NCBI GenBank assembly: GCA_024803745.1
Contig: JANJXV010000187.1
Span: 622,501-686,500 of the forward strand
DNA: 64,000 nucleotides
Source of the DNA: Megascapheus bottae
Taxonomy: Eukaryota > Chordata > Mammalia > Rodentia > Geomyidae
Direction of reading: 5' to 3'
Below the pieces are notes generated by a model, which was given only the letters and a program-made list of their open reading frames with translations, was not told where the DNA came from and did no database searches. The position numbers and the translations under genes were made by a program. Positions 22,674 through 32,989 of the stretch are shown here, in pieces (position 1 is the first letter of the stretch; the number at the start of each line of letters is the position of its first letter).

Positions 22674-23666
22674 CATATTTTTTTATTGTAATGAATCGAA
22701 GGGTCACATTATATTCGCCAGATAGAAGGTGCATTACTTCACATACATTGATACCCTTTCTCATGTCTTGGTCCCCATTTCCCTCCTCTCCACCCTCACT
22801 CCTCATCTTGTTTTCCCCCCTTCCCTATCCAATTTCAAATAACCAAATATGCATATATCCAATATATCAGATAACAAAGCGAAATACTGTAACAATATGA
22901 GATAACCAAGGGACAGCAAAAGAGATGAGAGATAACAGTACATTAAGGACAACAATCACTCATTATATGGCTTTTGTTTCTATATCCTAGAGGTCCTTTC
23001 ATTTAGCGTCATACTGTATGGATAACATAGTACAATAAGGACAACAATCACTCATTATATGGCTTTTGTTTCTATATCCTAGAGGTCCTTTCATTTAACA
23101 TCATACTGTATGGACTTATGTATCAAGATTTTGCTCTATTGCAGATCTCTGCTAGTAGAGCCCAAGGTTTCTACTGATTATGACGAATGAGGGAAACCAT
23201 TGAGCCTAAGTTCCTTTGAGTCTGGCTTACTTCACTTAATAGGATTTTTTCTAAGTCTTTCCATTTCCTTACAAATGGGGCGATGTCGTTCTTTCTGACA
23301 GCAGTATAGAATTCCACTGTGTACAAATACCACATCTTGTTGATCCATTCATCAACTGAGGGACATCTAGGTTGGTTCCATATCTTTGCTATGGTGAATA
23401 GTGCTGCAATGAACATTGTTGTGCTAGTGGGTTTAGTATGTCCTTGTTTCTGGGTGGTTGGGTAAATGCCAAGTAGTGGAATTGCTGGGTCATAGGGGAG
23501 TTCTATGTTTAGTCTTGAGGAACTGCCACACTGCTTTCCATAGTGGTTGAAGGAGTTTGCACTCCTACCAACAGTGTAGTAGTGATCCCTCCTGGCCACA
23601 TCCCCTCCAGCATCTGTCGTTATTAGTTTTTTTGATCCTGGCCATTCTAACTGGAGAGTTGTTTTG
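22674..23666 (-). mobile_element. LINE-1 3' fragment, antisense, with internal duplication
   Basis: The 3' poly(T) head is at 22674-22687. The reverse frame 23171-23599 encodes the ORF2 C-terminus (visible: YDPAIPLLGIYP, MFIAALFTIAKIWNQP, DEWINKMWYLYT, LSEVSQTQ). 5'-truncated near GATCCTGGCCATTC, with a ~17-base deletion there. Near-matching flanks ATTAATGCATAAT (22656) and ATTAACGCATAAAT (23667) are the probable TSD. 22938-23114 is a tandem duplication. Confidence 0.93.
22938..23114. repeat. 92-bp tandem duplication inside the L1
   Basis: Unit 1 begins GTACATTAAGGACAAC at 22938 and unit 2 begins GTACAATAAGGACAAC at 23030. Both run through CCTAGAGGTCCTTTCATTTA to ATACTGTATGGA with only a handful of differences. 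Confidence 0.93.
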
Positions 23667-23855
23667 ATTAACGCATAAATTTTTAATGCAATTTATCAGG
23701 GAAAATTTTAAAACCAAGCATTTATGCAGTAAGATCATGTAAGTGTTTGCTTGAGATAAGCAAGAGAGATTTCCAAACTGTCAGGAAAGATCAGAATCCT
23801 TTGGCTCCCTGAAATGAGATTGAAACCTGACTTGCTTAAACCTTGTCAAGGTCTA

Positions 23856-24112
23856 AGCCCAGCGCCAGCGGCTCACATCTGTAACTCGAGCTACTCAGGA
23901 GGCTGAGATCTAAGCATGACAGTTCGAAGCCAACCAGGGTAGCAAAGTCCATAAGACTCTTAGCTCCATTCAATCAACAAGAAACTAGAAGCAGAGTTGT
24001 AACTCAAGTGGTATAGCAAGTAGCTTGAGAAAAAAACAAACAAACAAAAACATCCCCTCAGGAACAGCATCCAGACTCCCAGTTCAAGCCTCAAGACTGG
24101 CATCAAAAAACA
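23856..24112 (+). mobile_element. Family B SINE
   Basis: GCGCCAGCGGCTCACATCTGTAAC, CTACTCAGGAGGCTGAGATC, GTTGTAACTCAAGTGG, an internal AAACAAACAAACAAA run, then CAGTTCAAGCC and CAAGACTGGC tail. Confidence 0.85.
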
Positions 24113-24194
24113 AAGGTTGTCAGGATCTAAATACAAGAGATTGTCTCTGATCACTTACATTTACTGGAAAGCCTGAGTAAAGTAACAGTGAGTT

Positions 24195-24360
24195 AAACAT
24201 CTCATTTGTATCCAATTTTACAGAGTCTTTATTTGCAACTCTGCTTAAGGGCGATCTGATGTTACCATCCTCATCTTGCACATGAGGAAACTGAGTCACA
24301 GAGAGATGAAATAATGTTCCTAAAGTTGCATATTGGGGAACTGGAGCCAGGATCTAAAGA
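24195..24360 (-). repeat. MIR-like fossil SINE, antisense
   Basis: 'CCTCATCTTGCACATGAGGAAACTGAGTCACAGAGAGATGAAATAATGTTCC' is the reversed MIR core, with 'GGAGCCAGGATCT' following. Confidence 0.85.
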
Positions 24361-24566
24361 AGGCGAGGCCTGGCATGGGTGCACAGAGTCTACGCTATGA
24401 ATACCACAGGACATGGGCAGGCATCTGTAGGTTCCATAACCACCAAATCCCTGGAGGATTCCTGAAGAAAGAAAATGAAATCATCCAGAAAAGAAAAAAA
24501 ATTAACCAACTATCTATGTACGGCTAGGTAAAGTCATGGTGAAAAACAAGAGTTGGGGAATATGAT

Positions 24567-24645
24567 TTTTGGTGATGCTGAGATTTGAATTCAGGGCTTC
24601 ACACTTGCTAGGCCCACATTCTGCCGGCACTTATGTGGGTGTTGG
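24567..24645 (-). mobile_element. ID-like monomer, antisense, old
   Basis: TTTGAATTCAGGGCTTCACACTTGCTAGGCCCACATTCTGCC is a reversed ID body with B-box remnant. No TSD seen. Confidence 0.5.
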
Positions 24646-24729
24646 TAATTATCTTTGTTGGCTTATAGTAGTGATACAGGAAGGAAGTTTGTGATTATAT
24701 GTCCACACAGGTATACTGTGCTCCAATCA

Positions 24730-24950
24730 ATCTCACCCTGGGTAAGACCTTGAACTCAAGGCTTCTTTCCCTTAGCTTTGTCACTCAAAGCTGATACCTC
24801 TACCCTTTGAGCCACAGCTCTACTTCTAGATTTTTGGTAGCTAATTGGAAATAAGATTCTTAAAGATTTTCCTGCCTGGGAGGGCTTTGTGCCATTGACC
24901 CTCAGATCTCAGTCTCCCAAGCAGCTGGGACGGCAGGAGTGAGCCACTTG
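24730..24950 (-). mobile_element. Family B SINE, antisense, diverged
   Basis: CCTTGAACTCAAGGCTTC, CACTCAAAGCTGATACC, TTTGAGCCACAGCTCTAC, GCTAATTGGAAATAAG, TCAGTCTCCCAAGCAGCTGGGACGG. Confidence 0.8.
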
Positions 24951-25119
24951 TGGATTTCTTTTTTAAAGACAGCATCTTGCATTATGGCAGGGCTGACCTC
25001 AGTTATGCCAATCTCTCATACGCTTCCCCGGGTGGCTGGAAATGACAGTTTATCGCTACCATGCCCCAGCCTTTGGCTGAGATGGAATCCTGAAAGCATT
25101 TTCGTTTTAGTGGTGGTGG

Positions 25120-25206
25120 GTTTGGGCAGGGCTGGCCTGTAAATCCAGGCCTCTGCCTCTCACGTAGCTAGGATGATAAGCTTAAGCTACCCCCATGCCT
25201 GGCTTT
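25120..25206 (-). mobile_element. B1-like monomer, antisense
   Basis: GGGCTGGCCTGTAAATCCAGG, CCTCTGCCTCTCACGTAGCTAGGATGATAAGC, CATGCCTGGC: a reversed B1-type element. Confidence 0.6.
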
Positions 25207-26095
25207 GAACTGCACAAGAATGCCTGTGTATCCTCAGTGAACGTGTTTTACAATTCCTAGGAGAACTTCTCTCCCAGTTCTCTGCCTTCGTTTTCCATGC
25301 TAGATTCCTCATTAATCCAAGACATCTGAGAGTTGAGCTCAGGCAGGCAACCTGAATATTTTGTCTGCGTGTTTCCTGGCTGGGACAGAGGAAGTAAATG
25401 GGTATCTTAGTGTGATTGCAGACAGGTGTCAATGGAGAGACAAAGACGACCGAGATAACAAAGCATATTTAATCACTGCGCTGTGACTATAAATTTTTCA
25501 ATATTTATTGTCCAACTGCTCTGCAAAGATTCTACAATATGGAGAAGTACATTGGAAAATAAAAGAAACATGCCTGACTCCAAGCTTCAAAGTGCCCAGA
25601 ATTACTAATGATTTCTTCCTGGCCTCGGTGCCACCAGTAAGAAAACACCAAGAATATTTTAATTCAAAATATATGTGTCATGAGGCAAAACCCTGAAGTT
25701 GAGACAAGCTCCTGGCTTCAGATTTATTTTATACTCTCAATTCATGGTGCTGGGGGTAGTGAGGTCTCATCCAAAACAAATTTTTTTTAAAAATCCCTTA
25801 AATTACTGCAGAGTAAAGTTCCCTTTATGTGTATGCACTATCTGAGAATCTCCTCTGAGACACAAATCTCTCAGCGCCTTTTCAAAACCAAGAATTCATG
25901 TGAAATCATGTAAGCGTTCCTTGCCGTTATTAGTAACAACACATTCCAGTGCAGTTCTGCTTTCTTAACCAGGCCTAGGATAACTTGGACTTGTGCGTTT
26001 AAATATTAAACAGAGACAAAGAAACAAACAGGATAGATGTGCAGATAGATTAATAAAGGATAGAAATAGAGGCAACAGACAGATATGATAACAAT
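25207..26095. other. Unique sequence, nothing recognised
   Basis: No repeats or coding pattern seen. Confidence 0.45.
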
Positions 26096-26150
26096 AGATT
26101 AGATAGATGGACGGATGGATGGATGGATGGACAGATTGATAGAGATGTTA
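26096..26150. repeat. Short (GGAT/GATA) array
   Basis: TAGATGGACGGATGGATGGATGG with flanking GATA-like words. Confidence 0.85.
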
Positions 26151-26369
26151 GGTAGAAATAGACAAAAACATGTGTGCCCTTACACTAGTGAAAACCCCAC
26201 AGCAGAAGCATTTCTTTGGCAATCATCACAGGAATGGTGTATAGAACCTCCACTTTTACACCACTCCCACCCCTGCCCCCACCCCTATGCCTTTTACATG
26301 AGTAAATGAAGCTTAGGAATGCTAGTAACTTGTCCTCAGCTCTGAATGAAAGAGCCAGTGAAGAAGAGG

Positions 26370-26512
26370 TGGATAATGGTGATAGCGGTGGTGCTAGTAA
26401 TAAATCACAACCATCACCTTTTCAAGCATGCTCTGTGTGTTAGATACTATATTTGGTATTTTGTGTGTATTATGTCACTTAGGCATAATACATCTTATCA
26501 TTATCCCTTGTA
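26370..26512 (-). repeat. MIR-like fossil SINE, antisense
   Basis: 'GCATGCTCTGTGTGTTAGATACTATATTTGGTATTTTGTGTGTATTATGTCACTTAGG' then 'CATCTTATCATTATCCCTT' fits reversed MIR. Confidence 0.6.
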
Positions 26513-26513
26513 A

Positions 26514-26655
26514 GGCCGGTCATCTTAACTACTCAGGAGGCTGAGATCTGAGGATCATGATTTGAAGCCAGCATGGGCCGGAAAAAGCCATCAGATCCTT
26601 ACCACCAGCTAACCACAGAAAGCCTGAAGTAGAGTTGTGACTAAAGTTCACACTT
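26514..26655 (+). mobile_element. Family B SINE, truncated
   Basis: AAGGCCGGTCATCTTAACTACTCAGGAGGCTGAG, GCCAGCATGGGCCGG, AGCTAACCACAGAAAGCC, AGTAGAGTTGTGACT. The 5' end is internally deleted and the right module is partial. Confidence 0.75.
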
Positions 26656-27672
26656 ACTGCCACTCGAACACACACAATAAGGTACCTAGGAACCAGCAAG
26701 ACCCAAGCATCACACAGCAACACCCAAGCTATAAAGGTGTAATTGTTGCCCTCATAATTAAACCCTGATCTGTCTGGTATCATTCACCATCTTCCCTCCC
26801 ATGCACTGAGTTCTTTCTCTACTTCGATAGTCCGTTGAAATTTTAATTAAGTATATTGTGCAAAGGCCAGTACCTTTTGCCTAGGCAGAGCTCAGAAGCC
26901 TGTTGGAAAGTGGGTGGAGCTCTGTGGTTTTGTCCGCCTGCCCTCCCTAGATGGCCTATGGCATCACAGGCATACAGCTTCAAAAGGCTCTGCTCAGAAA
27001 TCCCTCTCCTGGGTATTTTTTTTGAGATTTGAGTAAAGAGCCTCTTTTAAGATGTAAATACCACCTGAAAAAATGTTAAGTCTATTAGAAAGTCACACCT
27101 CCGGTGTAACAGTTAGATAATCCAATTTCTACTTAGGAACATAGTGAATGGGTTTGGGAACAGGGTGGTATAATGAGTCATTTTCTCCCTTTCCATTCAG
27201 CTGAGACTCTGCAAAAGAAGAGCATTTTCTTTTAACTAGAAACTCTTCATTGTAAGACAAGTTTAAATTCACAGAAGAAGAAGAAGAAGAAAAAAAAAGT
27301 CCTAGAAAGAAGACAGGGTCTCCATACAGCCTGGGCATGGGTCTTCTTATTTTTACTATCTTGCACTAGCACTCATCACAACTAATAAGCCCATAGTGAC
27401 ATGTTACTGAATTTTAGCTACCTCTGGGTTCACTGGACGTCCTTTCTCCATGCTGAGATTCCCATGTAGGGCATGGAAAGTATATTTCGCCGTCAGGTCT
27501 CCACATCGCTGTTTCTCTGACTTGTTTGAGATCACCTTGACTGGTCAAATAGGTTTTGGAAGGTTCCAAGCCTCCATGCATTTATTCTCCTGATGACACT
27601 GAGTCTTTTAGAGGAAAAGCACACTAAGGTACAGCGCTGTACTGTGCTATGTAGGGTCCATGTAGTCCACAT
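26656..27672. other. Unique sequence; (GAA)n at 27277-27291
   Basis: A short GAAGAAGAAGAAG run is the only low-complexity feature. No gene recognised. Confidence 0.45.
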
Positions 27673-27687
27673 GAAATTATGGCTGGT

Positions 27688-27778
27688 AGGGCTGGGTGTC
27701 GCTTAATGGCAAAGTATTCACCCACCAAGGACAAGGTCCTGGGTTCAAGCACCAGACCCCCCCCACAAAAAAAGAAAA
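27688..27778 (+). mobile_element. Monomeric ID-like SINE with perfect TSD
   Basis: Only the tRNA-like half: GGGCTGGGTGTCGCTTAATGG head, GGGTTCAAGCACC B box, C-run and A-rich tail AAAAAAAGAAAA. The 15-bp repeat GAAATTATGGCTGGT is at 27673-27687 and 27779-27793. The dimer's right half is absent. Confidence 0.88.
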
Positions 27779-27793
27779 GAAATTATGGCTGGT

Positions 27794-28233
27794 GGTGGTA
27801 AACTTGGCTTTTCAGGTTTCCTCACACACTGAAGGCAGTCAGAACTAGCTATCTCCCTCCTTGAATAAAGAATGTCCAAGTAAATTATTTAAGATTTCTT
27901 CTTTATGGAAGATTTTTATTTAAATGATTTACCTAAACAGTATGCACTTGTAGATATTTTATCTTATGCACTGGGCTACCATCCAACTCTACTTGATGTT
28001 TAGGTTGAACAATTCTTCTAGCCTCAGCCATCAGAAGTTTGTCCAGTCGACTTCTATATGCTTTTGACCTGCCTAGCCCCCCCAACCCCCCTCAGAGTGG
28101 GGACTGGTCTTTGCTGCTTCTCTATTTTCTGGCATTTTAAGACTCCAGATTTTACCTAAAACCAGGATGCTGACTCTCCAGGAGGGCTTGTTATTACACT
28201 GTTATTTCTTCAGGGTCCTCTCAACTGACAGAG
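27794..28233. other. Unique sequence, nothing recognised
   Basis: No repeats recognised except a C-run near 28077-28090. Confidence 0.45.
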
Positions 28234-28262
28234 AACACACACACACACACACACACGCACAC
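28234..28262. repeat. (CA)n microsatellite
   Basis: Short uninterrupted run with terminal CGCAC. Confidence 0.9.
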
Positions 28263-28459
28263 TTGTCTGTGAACACTTCTAACTGCAACCTTCATCATCT
28301 AGCAAACAATTGCCTGAGTACATTTTCAGTGATAGAAATGTCCATAGCCCAGTTCAGGTCGGTTGAATTAGAATCCATGTAACTTGGAAGTAGAGGTGTG
28401 GCCCAAGTGATAGAAATGATTTGGGGATGGACACTGGTCAGTAGGGGGGAAAAAAAGTC

Positions 28460-28970
28460 CAGATAACTAGAGGGCTTGGATTTTTTCAGCCACTGGGCCT
28501 CCAGGGAAGTGAAGGAGTCTGGAGGTTGAATTCAATCGACTGGCCATTGATTTGATTGGTGGGTCAATGGTGATTGTAATGAAACCTTCATAAACAGGGA
28601 CCTCACTGATTGGAAGACATATCAATGGGTGGCAAGTTGGCCTGCCCCACGAGGACAGGCACTCCCACACTTGGGGCACTCCCCAACCTTTGTACCCTAC
28701 TCTCCTCTGGTTGTGTGTGTCCTATATAGTAAGGACATGACATTAAATTAACCACAGGACTTGGCTAAGTTCTGCCAAGTCCTTCTAACAGACCACTACA
28801 CGTGAAGAGAGTGCAGGAATCCCCCCAAAAAGTCCTTCTAACAGACTACCACATAGGAAGAGAGTGCAGGAATCCCCCCAAAGGATCATCAACTAGACAC
28901 AAGTGCCAGGGTGCTAGGGGATCCTATTACTGAGTAGAATCTGAGGTCAGGGAAGAACTGGGGTGGGGCA
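28460..28970 (+). mobile_element. Old LTR-like fragment with tandem duplication
   Basis: 'GGAGTCTGGAGGTTGAATTCAATCGACTGGCCATTGATTTGATTGG', 'GTAATGAAACCTTCATAAA', 'GTTCTGCCAAGTCCTTCTAACAG', 'GTGCAGGAATCCCCCCAAA' follow in order the words of a widespread eutherian LTR of the ERVL/MaLR era. The subfamily is not assigned. A 53-base unit repeats at 28777 and 28830. Confidence 0.6.
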
Positions 28971-29106
28971 AGGTTCCTTATTAACTTATAGACCAGCTGC
29001 TAACTTCAAGTACTTAACATCAGCACTGAAAGGCTGGAAGGATACAGGTGAAGGTTGTAGAGACAAAAAAAAGAGCATCTGACTTGTGTGTAAAATTACC
29101 AGCACA

Positions 29107-29315
29107 GGCCGGGAGTTTGGCCTAGTGGTTAAAGTGCTTGCCTAGCATGCATGAAGACCCGGGTTCGATTCCTTGGTACCACATACATAGAAAAAAGCCG
29201 GAAGTGGTGCTGAGGCTCAAGTGGTAGAGCTCCAGCCTTGAGAAAGTCCAAGGACAGTGCTCAGGCCCTGAGCTCAAGCCCATGACTGGCAAAAAAAACC
29301 AAAAACAAACAAAAA
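29107..29315 (+). mobile_element. Family A SINE, intact, perfect TSD
   Basis: Near-consensus dimer (GGCCGGGAGTTTGGCCTAG head; AAAAAAGCCGGAAGTGGTGC junction; CCCATGACTGGC end; A-rich tail with CC and C interruptions). The 15-bp repeat AAAATTACCAGCACA is at 29092-29106 and 29316-29330. Confidence 0.95.
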
Positions 29316-29330
29316 AAAATTACCAGCACA

Positions 29331-29920
29331 ATCCTTCAGAGACCAAACTTGAGTGGTTTCCATGTAAATATTTGGATTCATATTCAGAGTGGGATGTATG
29401 CCAACAGGGGAAAAAAAAACTTCAGTTATTTCTATTAATCTTTATGTTAATAACGGTGTTGTTATTTTTAGTTTTAAATTGTCCCTTCACACATATAAAT
29501 AGATATCACACACATACAAGGCTTGTGTCACGTTGTACCTAAGTGAAAACACAAGCAAATAGAAAATCAAAACACATTTTTTTAAGGAGTAACTTTTATC
29601 TGAACCAAGAATATATCGGCCTGGATCCAGGACTTATGTTCTTTTTACTAAAACAGTGTGTGTTTCCAAACATTGACTATTAGTGTCCCAGCCCATTCGT
29701 AATGAATTGTTTCTATATGCAATTCCCTATGAAAAGTAAGTATGGCTACCTGGGAAGTGCTGGATTTTAGGGCTCATTAGGAGATGAGCAAGAGAAACTA
29801 CAGGCACTTTTTTGTATCTTGAAAGCAGGGAGCTTTAAAAAAAAATCAGAGGTTATAAGCTAGGGATTTAGTTTGCCTACCACATGAAAGCCTTCCTCAA
29901 TGCAGGATGTTTACCTAACA
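29331..29920. other. Unique sequence, nothing recognised
   Basis: No repeats or coding pattern seen. Confidence 0.45.
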
Positions 29921-29924
29921 TATG

Positions 29925-29997
29925 TGAGACCTGAGATCCTCTCATCTCAGCCTTCTGAGTAGCTAGGGTTACAGGTATGAGCCACCGGCACCCAGCA
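29925..29997 (-). mobile_element. Family B SINE remnant, antisense
   Basis: CCTGAGATCCTCTCATCTCAGCC, TGAGTAGCTAGGGTTACAGG, CCACCGGCACCCAGC: B1-like head only. Confidence 0.8.
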
Positions 29998-30004
29998 TCA
30001 AATG

Positions 30005-30192
30005 TTTTTGTTTTTTGTTTTGCCAGACCTAGGGCTTGAATTCAGGGCCTGAGCATTGTCCTTGGGCATTCCTCAAGGCTAGAGCTCTACCACTTGAGCA
30101 CAGCACAGCTGTTTTCCATATATGTGATACTGAGGAATCGAACCTGGGTCTTCATGAATGCTAGGCAAGCACTCTACCATGCTACTAGCCCC
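30005..30192 (-). mobile_element. Family A SINE, antisense, with short TSD
   Basis: Reversed right half (GGGCTTGAATTCAGGGCC, CTCAAGGCTAGAGCTC) then reversed ID half (GGAATCGAACCTGGGTC, GCTAGGCAAGCACTC). TCAAATG flanks it at 29998-30004 and 30193-30199. Confidence 0.88.
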
Positions 30193-30199
30193 TCAAATG

Positions 30200-30688
30200 G
30201 TTTTTAATAGGAGAACACCTATGAATAAATAACTTGAAATGTGCATCCTTTGGTAATCACTATTTTCAACCACAAGAAGACAAGTAATGCCTCTGGCTGT
30301 ATGTAAAGGACACATATAGTTTGAAATAAAGGGCACAGAGTATGATGTTGGGAAGAAATATGATTATCATCAGTCAAATCCAGAATATGGGGCATCTGTA
30401 AGACAAATAAGCATGTAGAGAAAAGGATATTCGCTATTGTAACTGATGGTCCTAAACCATTACTATAGTTACAATGTAAGGAATTTGAATCTTGCTCTGA
30501 AAAAAAAGCCATAACTATATTTCTAAGGCAAATATAGAATGTTGAACACTCACTAAGCAACAGATGAGACATAAGAAATTATTGTCAAATGTCGATGTGG
30601 CCTTTAAATGTCTTTATCTGTTATTGATGCATACTAATGTACTTGTGAGTAAAATGCTAGAATATCTTATTTGCTTTAAATTATTATA
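30200..30688. other. Unique sequence, nothing recognised
   Basis: A 117-codon reverse frame (30219-30572) shows no recognisable domain. Confidence 0.4.
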
Positions 30689-30689
30689 G

Positions 30690-30844
30690 AAATAAAAGCT
30701 TGGGAGAAGATCTGGACCCAGACCTGTAAATGTTAATGACTGTGGAAGCCACGGGATTAGTGCCTGGAAGTTTATTATATAATTGTCCTACTTTTTGTAC
30801 ACGTTGGAAATTTTCCTATGAAATACTTTAAAAATTAAAAAGCA
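30690..30844 (+). repeat. Old L1-like 3' tail
   Basis: 'CCTACTTTTTGTACACGTTGGAAATTTTCCTATGAAATACTTTAAAAATTAAAAAG' resembles the ends of old mammalian L1 elements ('TTTGAAATTTTCCATAATAAAAAG'). Confidence 0.5.
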
Positions 30845-31041
30845 GGGCCGGGAGTTTGGCCTAGTGGTTAAAGTGCTTGCCTAGCATGCATGAAGACCCG
30901 GGTTCGATTCCTCAGTACCACATACATAGAAAAAAGCCGGAAATGGTGCTGAGGCTCAAGTGGTAGAGCTCTAGCCTTGAGAAAATCCAAGGTCAGTGCT
31001 CAGGCCCTGAGCTCAAACCCAGGGCTGGCAAAAAAAAAAAA
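30845..31041 (+). mobile_element. Family A SINE, near-consensus
   Basis: GGCCGGGAGTTTGGCCTAGTGG head, GGGTTCGATTCCTCAG B box, AAAAGCCGGAAATGGTGC junction, A-tail 31030-31040. It inserted at the end of the old L1 tail; a family B copy follows directly. Confidence 0.93.
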
Positions 31042-31275
31042 GCCAGGTACCAGTGGTTCATATCTGTCATCCTAGCTACTCAGGAAGATAAAATCTGAGG
31101 ATCACAGTTCAAAGCCAGCCCAGACAGAAATGGCCCAGACAGAAACGTCCTCAAGACTCTCATCTTCAATTAATTACAGAAAAAGCCACAAGTGGTGCTG
31201 TAGCTCAAGTGGTAGAGTGCCAGCCTTGAATGAAAGGAGCTAAGGGACAACACCTAGGTCCAGGACTAGCAAAGT
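31042..31275 (+). mobile_element. Family B SINE
   Basis: CCAGGTACCAGTGGTTCATATCTG, TAGCTACTCAGGAAG, TCTTCAATTAATTACAG, CACAAGTGGTGCTGTAGCTC, CCAGGACTAGC. A 13-base word CCCAGACAGAAA is repeated in the linker. Confidence 0.85.
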
Positions 31276-31946
31276 AGCTATTCAGAGGCAGAATGAATGA
31301 ACTCCCACTGAGCTGTGTCCTGTGTTGGGTCTGATGCTAGGATGAGACATACAAAGATACACAATGCATTCATGTCCACTCGATCGTATTACATGTGTTT
31401 CAGTTCATAAGTCTGAGAGGCCTCTTAGGAGATTCCCATGTTGGGGACCATCCGTGACAGAACCTGCAGGGAGGACTTCTGCAAATTGTTCATTCTGTCA
31501 TCTCGTTTAACCACTGTCCTGCCCATCATCCAAGAATCTGAGCCGTTTCTCCTACCATCCTGGGACACCTAGTCTGAAATCCCAAAGGAAGACAAGGCCC
31601 TGGAGCTCAACCATGGGCCCCAATCCAGCACCCCACTCCCCACCCCCAGGCCAGGCATCACCACTTCCCAGCCCATCGCCTACAGGAGGAGCAGTTCCTT
31701 CAAAGGACATCTGGAGGTCATGTGGCTGCAGTGCCCACTGCGGCTATTGAATTCTGAAGTGGAATGAAAAAGCCATCAACATTGCTTCTCGGTTCATCAG
31801 ACTGGAAAGCGACGCCCTGCCATTAGAGACTAAAGTCAAAGACTCACGAGGCGCTGAGTTACGCAGTGTGCACGACCATACATACTTGGCAATCTCTCAT
31901 TTAGGGCTCACTGAAACAGCATTAACTTTCATTTTTCAGGTTATAA
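31276..31946. other. Unique sequence, nothing recognised
   Basis: Moderately GC-rich, no coding pattern seen. Confidence 0.45.
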
Positions 31947-32043
31947 GGGGGGGTAGGGAGAGAGAGGGAGAGGGAGAGAGAGAGAGAAAGACAGAGACAG
32001 AGACAGAGACAGACAGACAGACAGAGAGAGAGAGACAGAGGAG
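31947..32043 (+). repeat. Purine / (GACA)n tract
   Basis: GGGAGAGAGAGGG then GAGACAGAGACAGAGACAGACAGACAG. Confidence 0.95.
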
Positions 32044-32640
32044 ATGTAACTTACCCAAGATCAAACACCATTTAGGATTTTTTATTCATTAATTGAGTTT
32101 AAAACAATGTAGGAGTTACACAAAGCACACACCTGCCGGCTAGTTGAAACTGCTGACTACTAGTGTGAGGCCTTTCTTCTATGCCATGCTAGTGCACCAG
32201 TTGCCTCAGATTAAAGCCTTTCTCTCAGATCACTACAATTGCACGTTCTAGAGCCTTGGGCTCTAGAACAAGGAACCCAGGCATCTCGGTTCTGTCTTTC
32301 ATACGGTGTGGAGTAGCCAACTTAATGGTGGAAACGTACATTCCTTGGGCAAGTACTGTATGCATCAATGCACACACTCATGTCATGTATGTAAGTGTAG
32401 ACAGAGATGGATGAATAGATCATGACAGGTGCATGGATGGTGTATGCGTTGTGTATGTTTGTACCTAGCTATTTGTAAATACATGTAACAAGTTGAGAAA
32501 AGCATCACCAAGCCAATACAGCTTTTTTTCTACCTTAGGAAGGGGAAAAAAAAGTCAAACACTACCAGAAGTTAGAAGACATATACTAATGTTTCTTTTA
32601 AATAAGCTTCCAAAAATACAAACAAAACAGATGGCATAAT
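32044..32640. other. Unique sequence, nothing recognised
   Basis: No confident repeat. Confidence 0.4.
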
Positions 32641-32644
32641 TTAA

Positions 32645-32676
32645 ATATGTATGTATATATATATATATATATATCA
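32645..32676. repeat. (TA)n
   Basis: ATGTATGTATATATATATATATATATATC run. Confidence 0.92.
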
Positions 32677-32694
32677 TGTGTAACATCCGTGTAC

Positions 32695-32865
32695 CAATAG
32701 CAGTTAATAATCATTAAGCACAAATTCTGTACCCAGGGATTCTTCTCCATGTTTAATTAAGTTTAATTCTCTGCTCGCTACACCCCTGCAGGCACATTCT
32801 CCTAACACCACCTTTGAACAGCAGACAGGAAAGGGGCATAGTTTTTAGGCAGCTGCCCTCATCTC
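32695..32865 (-). repeat. MIR-like fossil SINE, antisense
   Basis: 'ATCATTAAGCACAAATTCTGTACCCAGGGATTCTTCTCCATG', 'TTTGAACAGCAGACAGGAAAGGGGC' fit reversed MIR. Confidence 0.55.
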
Positions 32866-32989
32866 ACAAAGCACAAATAAATGTCCCACCACCTCTGACC
32901 CCCACTCCTCTTCCCCAAACAAGCACTGAGGCCATTTTCTTTTCTGTTTTCTAACAGCATTCTGTGCATAACCAAGCGTGGTTTTAAAT

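Noticed and set aside
23171..23599. 142-codon reverse frame with clear protein similarity
   Set aside because: It is the C-terminus of LINE-1 ORF2 in a truncated copy, so it is annotated as a mobile element and not a host gene. The same holds for 48669-48995.
29107..29180. tRNA-Ala gene
   Set aside because: A-box and B-box words are present, but the sequence cannot fold as a full tRNA with acceptor stem, runs into the SINE right half and A-tail, and has a TSD. All similar heads in the window are SINEs.
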